DNA of 64,000 nucleotides from positions 27,501 to 91,500 of the forward strand of contig JAJOZX010008828.1 of NCBI GenBank assembly GCA_023014485.1, in the 5' to 3' direction. Origin of the DNA: Bathynomus jamesi. Taxonomy: Eukaryota; Arthropoda; Malacostraca; Isopoda; Cirolanidae. Position 1 is the stretch's first letter; each line of letters opens with the position of its first letter. A program made the translations under genes and the position numbers. This document shows positions 11,102-20,218 of the stretch, one piece after another. The notes under the pieces are model-generated. The model was not told the origin of the DNA, made no database searches, and was given only the letters and a program-made list of their open reading frames with translations.

Positions 11102-12031
11102 AGTAATGACTTTCTAGTATAGGAATATGATGTTCAGCCGAAATTGGGATCTTATAGAGTTCAGAATTACCTATATGTGACTTCACGTTGGCATAATTTT
11201 GTTTTAGTAAGAGAACTGTCACATAATTGGCTGAAAATATCATCAGTAAGGTCTGTATGTATGTATGTATCAGAAAGTTAAATGCATATAATAATTTTTT
11301 TCAGTACAATCATTAATATTTTTTACATTAACTATTACTGTAATAGTGACAGAGATTATGAGTAAACAATGAATAGTAATTCATATGCAATAGCTACTAA
11401 TATTGTACATGTATCACGCCCACAATTTCCATTCAGAAATACTCTGCTGAAATGATGATTAAATGGATGTAGCCTAGCCCAATTGAATTTTTAACAAAAA
11501 CTACGCTTCGTGCTGCCATTCTCTCTTTGAAAACGGCTTAATTTGCTCCTGTTCAGTGTGTAAGTTGTAGATACTATCAGTGTGAGGATTAATCGCGAGG
11601 CTAGGTCTACTAGAAGTCGGCCTTAGCTAAGCTAAGCTTGAGTAACATCGACTGTTGAGTGTCGGATAACGAAACTTAGACTAACTTAGATTAGTCTAGA
11701 CTAAATTAATGGTTATGCCAGTTTGTGGTAAGTCTACTGTTGGGATAGACACTGTTCAATATATTACCTTACAGGCTGGTTTGTTAAAAAAAAATTTCGG
11801 CGACAACATGGAACGGCTAAAATCTTGTGAAGGTCCAGATTCGGCCCGCGAGCTGTATTTTGTTCACCCCTGATCTATATGTTGCTGCTTGCTTTGATAC
11901 AGCTGTTTCATTTTAGATATAAAGTTATCATACTTTTAAGATGTCGCAATTTATCATCCTTGAATATTATATTTTCTGTAGTCCATTTAAAAGGTGTTGA
12001 TATTATTTTGTAATTATATATAAATATAAAT

Positions 12032-12082
<51 letters not shown>

Positions 12083-12120
12083 TATGATGAATAAAACCAC
12101 GAAGGAAAGGAAACAGAATG

Positions 12121-12160
12121 ACGCTCAAGCGCTTTCGTCTAATGACATCCTCAGGAACAC
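12121..12160 (-). ncRNA. Hammerhead-ribozyme-like motif in PLE end (inverted copy)
   Basis: Minus-strand sequence has GUGUUC, the core CUGAGGA, a short stem GUC/GAC around AUUA, then GAAA, GCGCUU and GAGCGU. The outer GUGUUC/GAGCGU helix can form with wobble pairs. Type-I hammerheads with minimal stem III are known in PLE pseudo-LTRs; activity here is inferred only. Confidence 0.55.
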
Positions 12161-12492
12161 TGAAGTACATAAAGAGTTACAGCCTATAAATAGGTTACAG
12201 AAAAAAAAAATTATATATATATACAATAAACGGAGATAAAAATAAAAATAAAATTAAAAATTAAACATTAAAGGATTGTGGAAGGAGCATACAAATTTGT
12301 AAGGAAAAACTATCGATTTTTAGCACAAGATCAAATGAATTGTTTCCAACCAATGTTATAGATAATTAAAAAATAAAAATACAAATTTATACTGGAAATC
12401 TGCCCAGGTTTTAGCACTCTGCCCTTCTTGTTTAAGTTCGATGTATATAAAAATAAATTGAAAAATAAAAGTTATTAGAGTAGCATACAAGT

Positions 12493-12921
12493 TTACCAAA
12501 GATTTAGCGTTCTACCCTTCTTATCTAAATCTGTTCTGAAGGAATTCAAAACAACAGGATCGAGTTGAAAAAGACCTTTGCTTATGTTGAAGTTATTTGT
12601 AAGTTGGATAATGGCAGACTCAAGAATATTTCTATTAACAATGTTGCAAGAGTGAAATAAAACTGAGGCATTATTCCAATCAATACAGTGGGATAACTCT
12701 GACAAATGGACAAAAAGGGCACTGGACGACTGTCCTGTTCTAACGGAATATTGATGCTGTTTTACACGTGTGTGCAAATCCTTTCCCGTCTGACCTATGT
12801 AAAAGGAATCACATTGTTTACAACCAATTTTATAGATAATGCCTGAATTATTGGTAGGGCTATTTTTTACTGTGATATTTTTCACAATATTGTTATATGA
12901 AAATACTACGTTAATATCCAA
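12493..12921 (-). pseudogene. PLE C-terminal GIY-YIG fragment, inverted copy
   Basis: A 142-residue open frame on the minus strand that is the C-terminal part of the PLE protein: linker sequence (DINVVFSYNNIVKN), then IYKIGCKQC, FYIGQTGKDLHTR and the C-terminal LNLW. It is cleaner than the plus-strand copy: the linker and the final residues remain in frame. There is no RT here, so it is only a 5'-truncated inverted unit. The Met at 12921 is an internal codon rather than a true start. Confidence 0.85.
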
Positions 12922-12984
12922 AAGTTTAAGTTACGAAGATAACTTTCCTAAACGTTTTCGCAATAGCCTCTCACAATTAAAAAA

Positions 12985-14475
12985 GATGGGGAGCTCCATA
13001 TTACTAAAGCAGACAAGGCTAACACCATAGTTATTATGGACAAAGTGGACTACATCAGAAAGATGAACGAGCTTCTCCAGGACCCCGCCACATACAGCAA
13101 ACTTAGGAAGAACCCGCAGGATGACGTCATCAAATCATTTAATAGTGGCTTGAAACGCATTCTCAAAGATCATAAGAACTTAATTCCGCTTTTCATGTCC
13201 ACTTCACCTTCTCTGCCCTACCTTTACAGTCTTATTAAAACCCACAAACCTGGCAACCCTATGCGCCCTATTATTAGCTCGGTGGGCTCTATTATTTATA
13301 AACTCTCCAAATGGCTTGTCAAAGTCTTGTCCCCCATTCTCGGAACTATCTCCGATTCACATGTAAAAAATTCCATGGATCTTACTGAATAATTGAATAA
13401 TGCACGAACTGAAACCAACGATAGATTGATCAGTTTTGACGTTTGTTCATTGTTTACAAAAGTGCCGATTGACGATATGCTTGACTTTCTCTCCCGAGAA
13501 TTACACAAGTATGACCTGCCATTACCTTCACACATTGTTTTGGAACTTATTAAGCTTTGCATCAAAGACTGTAAATTCACTTTCAATAACGAGTATTATC
13601 AACAAGTTTTTGGGATGGCCATGGGGCAACCCTTTGTCGCCCCTCCTCTCCAATATTTATATAGAGTTTTTCGAAATTACTTACATTCTGAGAATCCTGG
13701 GTGTTGGCATCCCTTGGTTGCGGTACGTCGACGATTTTTTGTGTATCCGGCCCATGAATCGTGACCTGGATAACTTCCTCCTTCAGTTAAATAACCAAGT
13801 CCCCTCCATTAAGTTTACTTTAGAAATGGAACAAGACAACTCAATCCCGTTTTTGGATGTGCGTGTACATAGGGAAAGCCCAGGTTTTAAGTTTAGTATC
13901 TATCGGAAACAACAAACAATTTGTCCTACGTACACTTTTACTCGGGACATGACACCCCGACTAAGAAGGCCATTTTTTCTTCAATGTTTCTCCGCGCCGT
14001 TAGGATCACCAGTCCGGAATACATCGATGCCGAATTGAAAAAAATCAACGGTATTGAAAGTGATCTCTGTTATCCATCTGCGTTTATGGAATCTTGTCTC
14101 AACAAGCCAAAACGAACTTTCTATCGTGTGAATAATAACACTCATACTTTGTCAAAAAATATTTTAGTACTTCCATTTTTCCCGGGCTTTTTAGGCATTG
14201 CTAATGTACTTAAACTCATTATCTATAAAATTGGTTGTAAACAATGTGATTCCTTTTACATAGGTCAGACGGGAAAGGATTTGCACACACGTATAAAACA
14301 GCATCAATATTCCGTTAGAACAGGACAGTCGTCCAGTGCCCTTTTTGTCCATTTGTCAGAGTTATCCTACTGTATTGATTGGAATAATGCCTCAGTTTTA
14401 TTTCACTCTAGCAACATTGTTAATAGAAATATCTTAAGTCTGTCATTATCCAACTTACAAGTAACTTCAACATAA
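12985..14475 (+). pseudogene. PLE reverse transcriptase with GIY-YIG endonuclease
   Basis: Retrotransposition protein: an RT distantly related to telomerase RT plus a GIY-YIG nuclease. Visible motifs in order: LHITKADKANTIVIMDK (about 12990-13045), KTHKPGNPMRPIISS, ISFDVCSLFTKVP, MGQP then PLSPLLSNIYIEFFE, WLRYVDDFLCI with the catalytic YVDD, then IYKIGCKQC and FYIGQTGKDLHTR of the GIY-YIG domain near 14221-14300. Breaks: frame change in an A-run near 12980, TAA at 13390, frameshift at about 13630, another near 13930, and an internal deletion around 14165-14218 that removes the RT-endonuclease linker still present in the inverted copy. A frameshift near 14440 loses the C-terminus. Non-functional but unmistakable as a PLE. 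Confidence 0.9.
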
Positions 14476-14900
14476 GCAAAGGTCTTTTTCAACTCGATCC
14501 TGTTGTTTTGAATTCCTTCAGAACAGATTTAGATAAGAAGGGTAGAACTCTAAATCTTTGGTAAACTTGTATGCTACTCTAATAACTTTTATTTTTCAAT
14601 TTATTTTTATATACATCGAACTTAAACAAGAAGGGCAGAGTGCTAAAACCTGGGCAGATTTCCAGTATAAATTTGTATTTTTATTTTTTAATTATCTATA
14701 ACATTGGTTGGAAACAATTCATTTCATCTTGTGCTAAAAATCGGTAGTTTTTCCTTACAAATTTGTATGCTCCTCCCACAATCCTTTAATGTTTAATTTT
14801 TAATTTTTTTTTATTTTTATCTCTCCGTTTATGGTATATATATATATATAATTTTTTTTTCTGTAACCTATATATAGGCTGTAACTCTTTATGTACTTCA

Positions 14901-14940
14901 GTGTTCCTGAGGATGTCATTAGACGAAAGCGCTTGAGCAC
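14901..14940 (+). ncRNA. Hammerhead-ribozyme-like motif in PLE end (main copy)
   Basis: Order 5' to 3': GTGTTC (14901-14906), core CTGAGGA (14907-14913), stem GTC-ATTA-GAC, GAAA (14925-14928), GCGCTT and GAGCAC (14935-14940). GTGTTC pairs with GAGCAC (one G-U), and CTT fits the NUH cleavage triplet. The self-complementary GCGC fits the weak stem III seen in PLE hammerheads that work as dimers. Good structural match; activity untested. Confidence 0.65.
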
Positions 14941-15018
14941 CATTCTGTGTTTCCTTTCCTTCGTGGTTTTATTCATCATAAATATTTTTCACGTGTTACT
15001 TTCGTGAAATAATTTTCA

Positions 15019-15647
15019 TATATCTATATCAGTGGAGTTCGGTCCATGAAAATAATGGAAGCATTGTTTCCCCACTTAAATTATTAGAAACGCTGTTAAA
15101 CAATATTAATGACGATAAAATTATGATAAATTATCACTGGGCTAAACTCCTTTAAAATATTTTTTTAATACAAAAAGCTCGAAATCCAAATCAGTGCATT
15201 GAAAAAGGAGGGGGAGAGCAATAATTTTGTTGCGTCGAGACGGGCGCCAGTGGAAGCAACCTTGAGAATTGATCTTTTGTTTGACTTACTATATTTGCGT
15301 TTTATAAAAATTGTATCAATTCACCGATAATTTCACTGCTTATACGATAGTATAAATGTAATAAATGATATACTGTACAATAAAATTATTGATCGCTATA
15401 CTTGGGGATGAATTAATATTATGTCTTAATAATAAAAAATATTCACCGATGGAAACACAGACCCAAAACGCATTCATTTCTTTAGGCAAAACGTGAATCG
15501 TAGAAGCAACTTAGAGAGTTGCTTATTCCTGCTATTATGCTAACGGAATCCTTTTAAAGCGCTTAATTAATGAGCTTATAGCATTAAATTTTCGGCGACT
15601 ACAGTATATATATCAACTTAACGAGTAGAGGATGCCTCTCGAGTGGG
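15019..15647. other. Unassigned AT-rich non-coding sequence
   Basis: No ORF, TIR or tRNA-like signal that I can support. Confidence 0.5.
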
Positions 15648-16031
15648 CTGCCAGTCTGCTGTTAAATAGTAAAGGTTTTTGATTGTTTCCGCGGAAAACT
15701 TAGATATCATTATGTTCATGAACTCACAGTGATCCCGCGTATATACTTTGCATGTTATAGTGGGTAATAGTGTTGTGATAATTTATGTGATAGGATGGTT
15801 GTGCATGGAGCTGGTGGTATCTGGAACGTGATTTAAAGGGACGAGAAGTGGGCACTTCTATTAGCATCCCCCTTCCCCCTCCCGCCCCACCCCCACCATC
15901 TACACTGCGAATCTTTCGTTTAATAGTACAAGTTTTTGACGGTGACCGCGGGAAAAATATGTTTCATTACGTTATAATCGTACAGTGACTCCGCGTATAT
16001 ACTTTGTGTTATAGTTAGTAATAGTTACATA
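15648..16031 (+). promoter_or_regulatory. Tandem 5' monomers of the LINE
   Basis: Two alignable units. Unit 1 (15648-15904) and unit 2 (15905 onward) share GTTTTTGA, CCGCGG, ACAGTGA, CGCGTATATACTTTG and GTAATAG. Unit 2 stops at 16031 and resumes after the transposon at 18501 with the matching GGTGGTATCTGG and AAAGGGACGAGAAGTGGG. Tandem 5' promoter monomers are known in some LINEs; promoter activity here is inferred. Confidence 0.65.
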
Positions 16032-16266
16032 ACACCGGTCTGCATGAAAATCGATTTCTTTATTTTGAGTTGTGATTCTGAAGCAGTTCGCTGCGCTGAA
16101 TTAAAAAATGCTACCAGTTTTTTTCTATCACCCACAGTTTTAAAGTTATTAGCAAAACAATTTTGGGGCTTTTTGTAATTTTTTACCTTTTTTATCTTTA
16201 ATTAATTTCGTTTTTTCATATTTTTCAGATAGATAATTCTAACATTACGTCTTTAAAATTTTAATA

Positions 16267-17940
16267 ATGGCTTCTAGAGGATGTACCCATAGTCCAGACA
16301 TATTTTGTTATATTTGTGGTCGGTATGTTGTTGTAAAACAAAGGACAAATGTAACGACCTTCATTAAGAGAGCTTATCATGCTTATTTTGGAATTAAATT
16401 AGGAGATCAAGACAAAAGTTGGGCTCCACACAAGGTTTGTCTTACGTGTGTTGCGGCACTAAGGAATTGGAGCAAAGGTAAAAAGAAAAGTTTGACATTT
16501 GGGATCCCTATGGTATGGCGCGAGCCTAGAAACCATACCGACGACTGCTACTTCTGTTCTTGCAATGTTAAAGGTTATAATGCAAAGAATAAAGAGAGCC
16601 TTCAATACCCAAGTCTTCCATCTGCAATAAGGCCGGTACCCCATGGTCCAGCAGTTCCTATTCCCCGCCCACCCGAGAGTCTGGATCAATACAATTCAGA
16701 TTCTGATTCAGCTCCAAATCCAGACAATGATGATGTTTATGAACAGCCAACAGCTGACCGAGATCCTCCTAAACCGTTAACCCAAGCCGAACTAAATGAC
16801 TTAGTCAGGGATTTGAATCTGCCTAAGGACTCTGCAGAACTTTTGGGGTCTAGATTGCAGGAGAACAATTTATTGGCATCCGACACATACTTCGCTTGGT
16901 ACAGAAATCGTGAGAAAGACTTCGTGCCTTTTTTCGAAGAAGATGGTCCCTTGGTATTTTGCAAGGACATCACAGGATTAGTGTGCAAGCTAGGTATCGA
17001 ATACCAAACCAGTGAATGGAGGTTGTTTATAGATTCCTCTAAAACCAGTCTAAAAGGAGTGTTACTGCACAACGGTAACAAATATGCATCAATCCCAGTG
17101 GCCCATTCTACTCATTTAAAAGAGACCTATGATAACATGAAACTGCTTCTGGAAAAAATTCAGTATCAAAATCACAGATGGATATTGTGTGGGGATCTCA
17201 AAGTCCTTTGCATGTTACTTGGGCAGCAATCAGGATACACTAAGATGCCATGTTTCATCTGCGAATGGGATAGTCGAGCACGTGACCAGCACTGGAAGAG
17301 GAAAACTTGGCCTCCTAGAGAGAATCTTACCCCGGGATCAAAGAACATTTTTCATGAACATCTAGTTGAACCAAATAAAATCCTCCTACCACCCTTGCAC
17401 ATTAAGTTAGGCTTGATGAAGCAGTATGTCAAAGCATTGAATAGAAAAGGTGAGTGTTTCAAGTACATTTGTTCAAAATATCCAAAGATTAGCTACGAGA
17501 AAATAAAGGAAGGTGTTTTTATAGGTCCTCAGATTAGAAAGTTATTGACAGACGATCATTTCCTGAACACAATGACCAATAAAGAAAAAGAAGCATGGCT
17601 TGGTTTCAAAGATGTTGTTGAAAACTTCTTGGGAAACTACAAAAGCCAAAATTATGAAAGACTGGTGGAAAATATGCTTAAAAAGTTTTGCGCCTTAGGC
17701 TGCATGAGCCTGAAAGTTCACTTCTTATTTTCGCATCTTGACCGTTTTCCCGAAAATCTCGGAGATGTCAGTGAGGAGCAAGGGGAACGATTTCACCAGG
17801 ATATCAAAACCATGGAAAGAAGATATCAAGGAAGATGGCATACAAATATGATGGCGGATTACTGCTGGTGTCTGCAACGAGATCAGCCTAACGCACAGCA
17901 TAAGAAAACATCAAAGAAGCACCGGTTTAGTCGTCATTAG
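16267..17940 (+). CDS. Putative transposase of an uncharacterised arthropod multicopy family (intact)
   Basis: A complete 557-residue frame, ATG at 16267 preceded by a 3' splice-site-like TTTTTCAG at 16221-16228, hinting at a 5' UTR intron. N-terminal cysteine pairs FCYIC (C14, C17), C58/C61 in VCLTC and C94/C97 in CYFC suggest a zinc-binding domain with ZAD-like spacing. An acidic and proline-rich linker follows (about residues 118-165). Then FIDSSK (D256), CGDLKV (D310), a further C-x2-C at 329-332, PPLHIKLGLMK and EEQGERFHQD (E503-D512), ending in a basic tail. D256, D310 and E503 are plausible catalytic residues of an RNase-H-type transposase, but this is inference. I recall similar repetitive uncharacterised proteins in arthropod genomes. 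TIRs around it support a transposase role. The second copy at 26526-28786 is broken. Confidence 0.8.
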   Translation: MASRGCTHSPDIFCYICGRYVVVKQRTNVTTFIKRAYHAYFGIKLGDQDKSWAPHKVCLTCVAALRNWSKGKKKSLTFGIPMVWREPRNHTDDCYFCSCNVKGYNAKNKESLQYPSLPSAIRPVPHGPAVPIPRPPESLDQYNSDSDSAPNPDNDDVYEQPTADRDPPKPLTQAELNDLVRDLNLPKDSAELLGSRLQENNLLASDTYFAWYRNREKDFVPFFEEDGPLVFCKDITGLVCKLGIEYQTSEWRLFIDSSKTSLKGVLLHNGNKYASIPVAHSTHLKETYDNMKLLLEKIQYQNHRWILCGDLKVLCMLLGQQSGYTKMPCFICEWDSRARDQHWKRKTWPPRENLTPGSKNIFHEHLVEPNKILLPPLHIKLGLMKQYVKALNRKGECFKYICSKYPKISYEKIKEGVFIGPQIRKLLTDDHFLNTMTNKEKEAWLGFKDVVENFLGNYKSQNYERLVENMLKKFCALGCMSLKVHFLFSHLDRFPENLGDVSEEQGERFHQDIKTMERRYQGRWHTNMMADYCWCLQRDQPNAQHKKTSKKHRFSRH

Positions 17941-18136
17941 TCAGATCTACCTTCGTAGTCTTAAGTCTTTGGAATAAGTCCTGAAATGTTTGCAAGTAAA
18001 GAAGGTAAATATATTTTGTTTCTTTCAGTTATTTTTTTATTCTTTCATAAACAAGCAATATGCTTGTCCAAGAGCTAGGAGCTATTTAATTCTGCTTTAA
18101 TTAGGTTTTACTCTATCACCTAAAGATTTCGTGCTA

Positions 18137-18373
18137 CAAGGGGTGTTGTAATACCTCATCTGTCCCCAAATGTTAACTACCCATTGATGGGAGGGGAGAG
18201 AGTATTTTGCTGGGAACGGGACTGGTTGTTATATATATTTACCCTACATTATTATGTAAGCGTTACTGTAGTCTATAACAACAAAATTTGTGGTTTAGCA
18301 TGTGCAATCCAATGTTGGTCTCGATAAGATGGTTCACATTTGGGGATAAATGGGGGATTTATGACACACCCTG
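18137..18373. mobile_element. Possible mariner-type MITE inside copy 1
   Basis: Inverted ends CAAGGGGTGTTGTAATACCT and CAGGGTGTGTCATAAATCCC share CCCCAAATGT and are flanked by TA. However, part of the right arm (TTTGGGGATAAA) also resembles copy 2 near 28900, so it may instead be an internal inverted repeat of the host element. Confidence 0.35.
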
Positions 18374-18639
18374 TAGTAAGAAAACCATACGTGATAGGGA
18401 AAAACTAACTATATTTTTGAGATCAGCGCACTCAAATTATATAGAATCACCAACTAGTTTGTAAAAATCGATCGACAAGTTTTCAAATGTGTACTGGTGT
18501 AATTAATGTGAAAATGCCTGAGCATCAAACCGGTGGTATCTGGAGCATTATTTAAAGGGACGAGAAGTGGGACCCCTATCGGTGTTCCCTCCACCTCCAC
18601 TCCCAACTAACCCCACCATCTACGCTCCTCAGCGTAATA

Positions 18640-19872
18640 AATCATATTAGGTCAGACCTTCTCGTATCTGTTTGTCATGATTTCTATGATTCGGAAGAAA
18701 TAGAACATGCGAGGGTACAGTTAAACACCCTGTTCAGTGCTACTCTCCCAACTCGTAGAGGTAATTCTAAAATTACATAAAAGACATTATGAATAAAGTG
18801 TCGACCCTCCGAGATAATGAGAACAATATTACATTCTACGTTACTAACTTCCATAGAATACCGGTAATCTCTAAGGGTGATGCATACGTTTCGGTGCTCC
18901 TCAAACAGTATAATGAGGTACAAAAGTCTTTAATTGAACTAAAACGCCAACACGTGGTGTCAAATCAGAAAAATGCGATTTCGCTAGAACAATTTCATAC
19001 GTTGAAAGAAACGCTGCTCCCAAAGCCCAGTTACTCGGAAGATGTTCAACAAGTTAGAACCCCAAGAAGCGCGTCGGGCAGCGATGGAAACAAAATCCCC
19101 TCCCCCAATTCCCCCCCCCCCCGAATGTGGGGTGGAAACGCAGCCTGCAGGGGAAGCGGTCAACCTCCCTCCTGTTCAGGAAAGGACTCCTGCTCCCGAT
19201 TTCACAATGAGGAACAGGGACTGTCCGATACCAAGAGACGAGGCATCACTGCCCTCTTCTTTACCTTCGACTGCAGGGGAGAGGCGTTCGATTACTCAAA
19301 CGCCTCGCTCGGCGTGCAGTTTCTACCCCTCCCACCGAAGTAGGAGGAGCACGCGCGTCCGTCAGGATATAAACACCGCTAACAGACCCTCACCAAGCCA
19401 CAGAGCAGGGGAGGGGCCTCCTATCCCCCCAAGGTCATTCCACCCATCCCTCAGTCAGGCGAACCCTGCCTCAGGGAGCTTGAGGGAAGAGGACGGGTGG
19501 GTCACGGTTAACAGACGCTCTTCACGGAGGATTCCTCAACCTGTCTTTGCAGCAAGGCCACCGGTGAGGAATCTTACCCTCTTTGTGTCGCGAATTCGGC
19601 TCTCGAACGAGGAAAGCTATATTCGACACATGGTGGAAGAAGTCTGTGGTGAACACAGTATATTGTTAGTTAATAAACTAGAGACAAAATCTCCATATTA
19701 TAACTCATTTAAAGTAATAATTAAAGGTGTAAATTCGCAATTCAACCCGTACAATATGAATCAGTGGCCAGACGGTATTATTGTTAAGGAGTTTATTCAC
19801 TTTTCCACGAGATTTGATAACAGGCAAAATAATAATAATAATAATAATAGACGCCCTAACAGTAATGCCTGA
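18640..19872 (+). pseudogene. LINE ORF1 protein
   Basis: Accessory ORF1 of the CR1-like LINE, presumed nucleic-acid chaperone. The first part (about 18640-19050) reads VCHDFYDSEEIEHARVQL then MNKVSTLRDNENNITFYVTN, with an in-frame stop near 18779. The second part, in another frame (19042-19872), has a proline-rich region, EEDGWVTVNRRSSRR, and a C-terminal module beginning LTLFVSRIRLSNEESY with FNPYNMNQWPDG, typical of ORF1 C-terminal domains that precede CR1-type ORF2. A frame change around 19040-19120, where a run of ten C occurs, separates the parts. The true start is not certain: a stop lies near 18647 and no good ATG upstream is visible. Followed after about 350 bp by ORF2. Confidence 0.65.
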
Positions 19873-19916
19873 AATTTGTTCTGTGTATACTGTGTATAAT
19901 GTGTATATGTTCTGTG

Positions 19917-19985
19917 TATAATGGTGTAGTGGTTAGCGTCGCTGACTACGAAACCATCGGTCCCGGATTCGAGACCCGACGGCAG
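19917..19985 (+). repeat. tRNA-like sequence in LINE spacer (first)
   Basis: TGGTGTAGTGGTTAGCGTC fits an A box and CCCGGATTCGAGACCC a B box at tRNA-like spacing. The acceptor stem is poor. It lies between ORF1 and ORF2. Confidence 0.55.
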
Positions 19986-20052
19986 CCGGCGCGCAGCAAA
20001 ACCCAGCTGTTCATCCTTCCACACAATAAAGAAAGTGGTTGGTAGATAAATG

Positions 20053-20125
20053 GGTACCCTAGGTGGCCTAGTGGTTAAGACGCTGGGCTGCTGATGGGGC
20101 GTGGTTCGGATTCCACGTTAAACTG
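20053..20125 (+). repeat. tRNA-like sequence in LINE spacer (second)
   Basis: TGGCCTAGTGGTTAAGACGC fits an A box and GTGGTTCGGATTCCACGT a B box. The B-box region and the following CTGTACGTCTA match the 3' module of the SINE at 40770-40975, so the two share ancestry. Confidence 0.6.
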
Positions 20126-20218
20126 TACGTCTAAGGTGGAGTGAAAAGCTTGACCTTCGTCAGAATGAACAATTCGGGTGGAAGCTAACCAAAGGTTAAT
20201 AATAAATTTTCTATCATC

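Larger units (their letters stand above)
9981..12085. other. Non-coding stretch with scattered repeat fragments
   Basis: No gene. It holds a tRNA-like SINE head at 10432-10506 (minus), a (TA)n tract at 10599-10638, a short hairpin flanked by direct repeats at 11017-11101, and near 11800-11872 a sequence whose complement begins CAGGGGTGAACAAAATACAG followed by CTCGCGGGCC, which resembles a hAT terminus; its partner end was not found. A (TA)n-rich tract fills 12010-12085. Confidence 0.5.
12086..15018 (+). mobile_element. Penelope-like element (PLE) with inverted partial copy
   Basis: The main copy reads on the plus strand from about 12950 (reverse transcriptase) through a GIY-YIG endonuclease to the tail at 15018. 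Upstream, 12086-12921 is a reverse-complement copy of the last 0.8 kb (GIY-YIG end plus 3' region), head-to-head with the main copy. Inverted partial copies joined to full units are a known PLE feature (pseudo-LTRs). Both outer ends carry CCTTCGTGGTTTTATTCATC next to TA-rich DNA. The coding region is broken. Confidence 0.88.
16032..18500 (+). mobile_element. TIR DNA transposon carrying the 557-residue FCYICG protein (copy 1)
   Basis: The left end ACACCGGTCTGCATGAAAA and the right end, read on the other strand, ACACCAGTACACATTTGAAA are imperfect inverted repeats. The insertion is confirmed independently because it splits a LINE monomer whose intact sister lies just upstream. Copy 2 (26277-29067) has matching ends with CACTGGTATGCAT. 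No unambiguous target duplication. I cannot assign a superfamily. Confidence 0.65.

Noticed and set aside
18684..18923. A minus-strand 79-codon frame
   Set aside because: Antisense to LINE ORF1, which has recognisable motifs on the plus strand.
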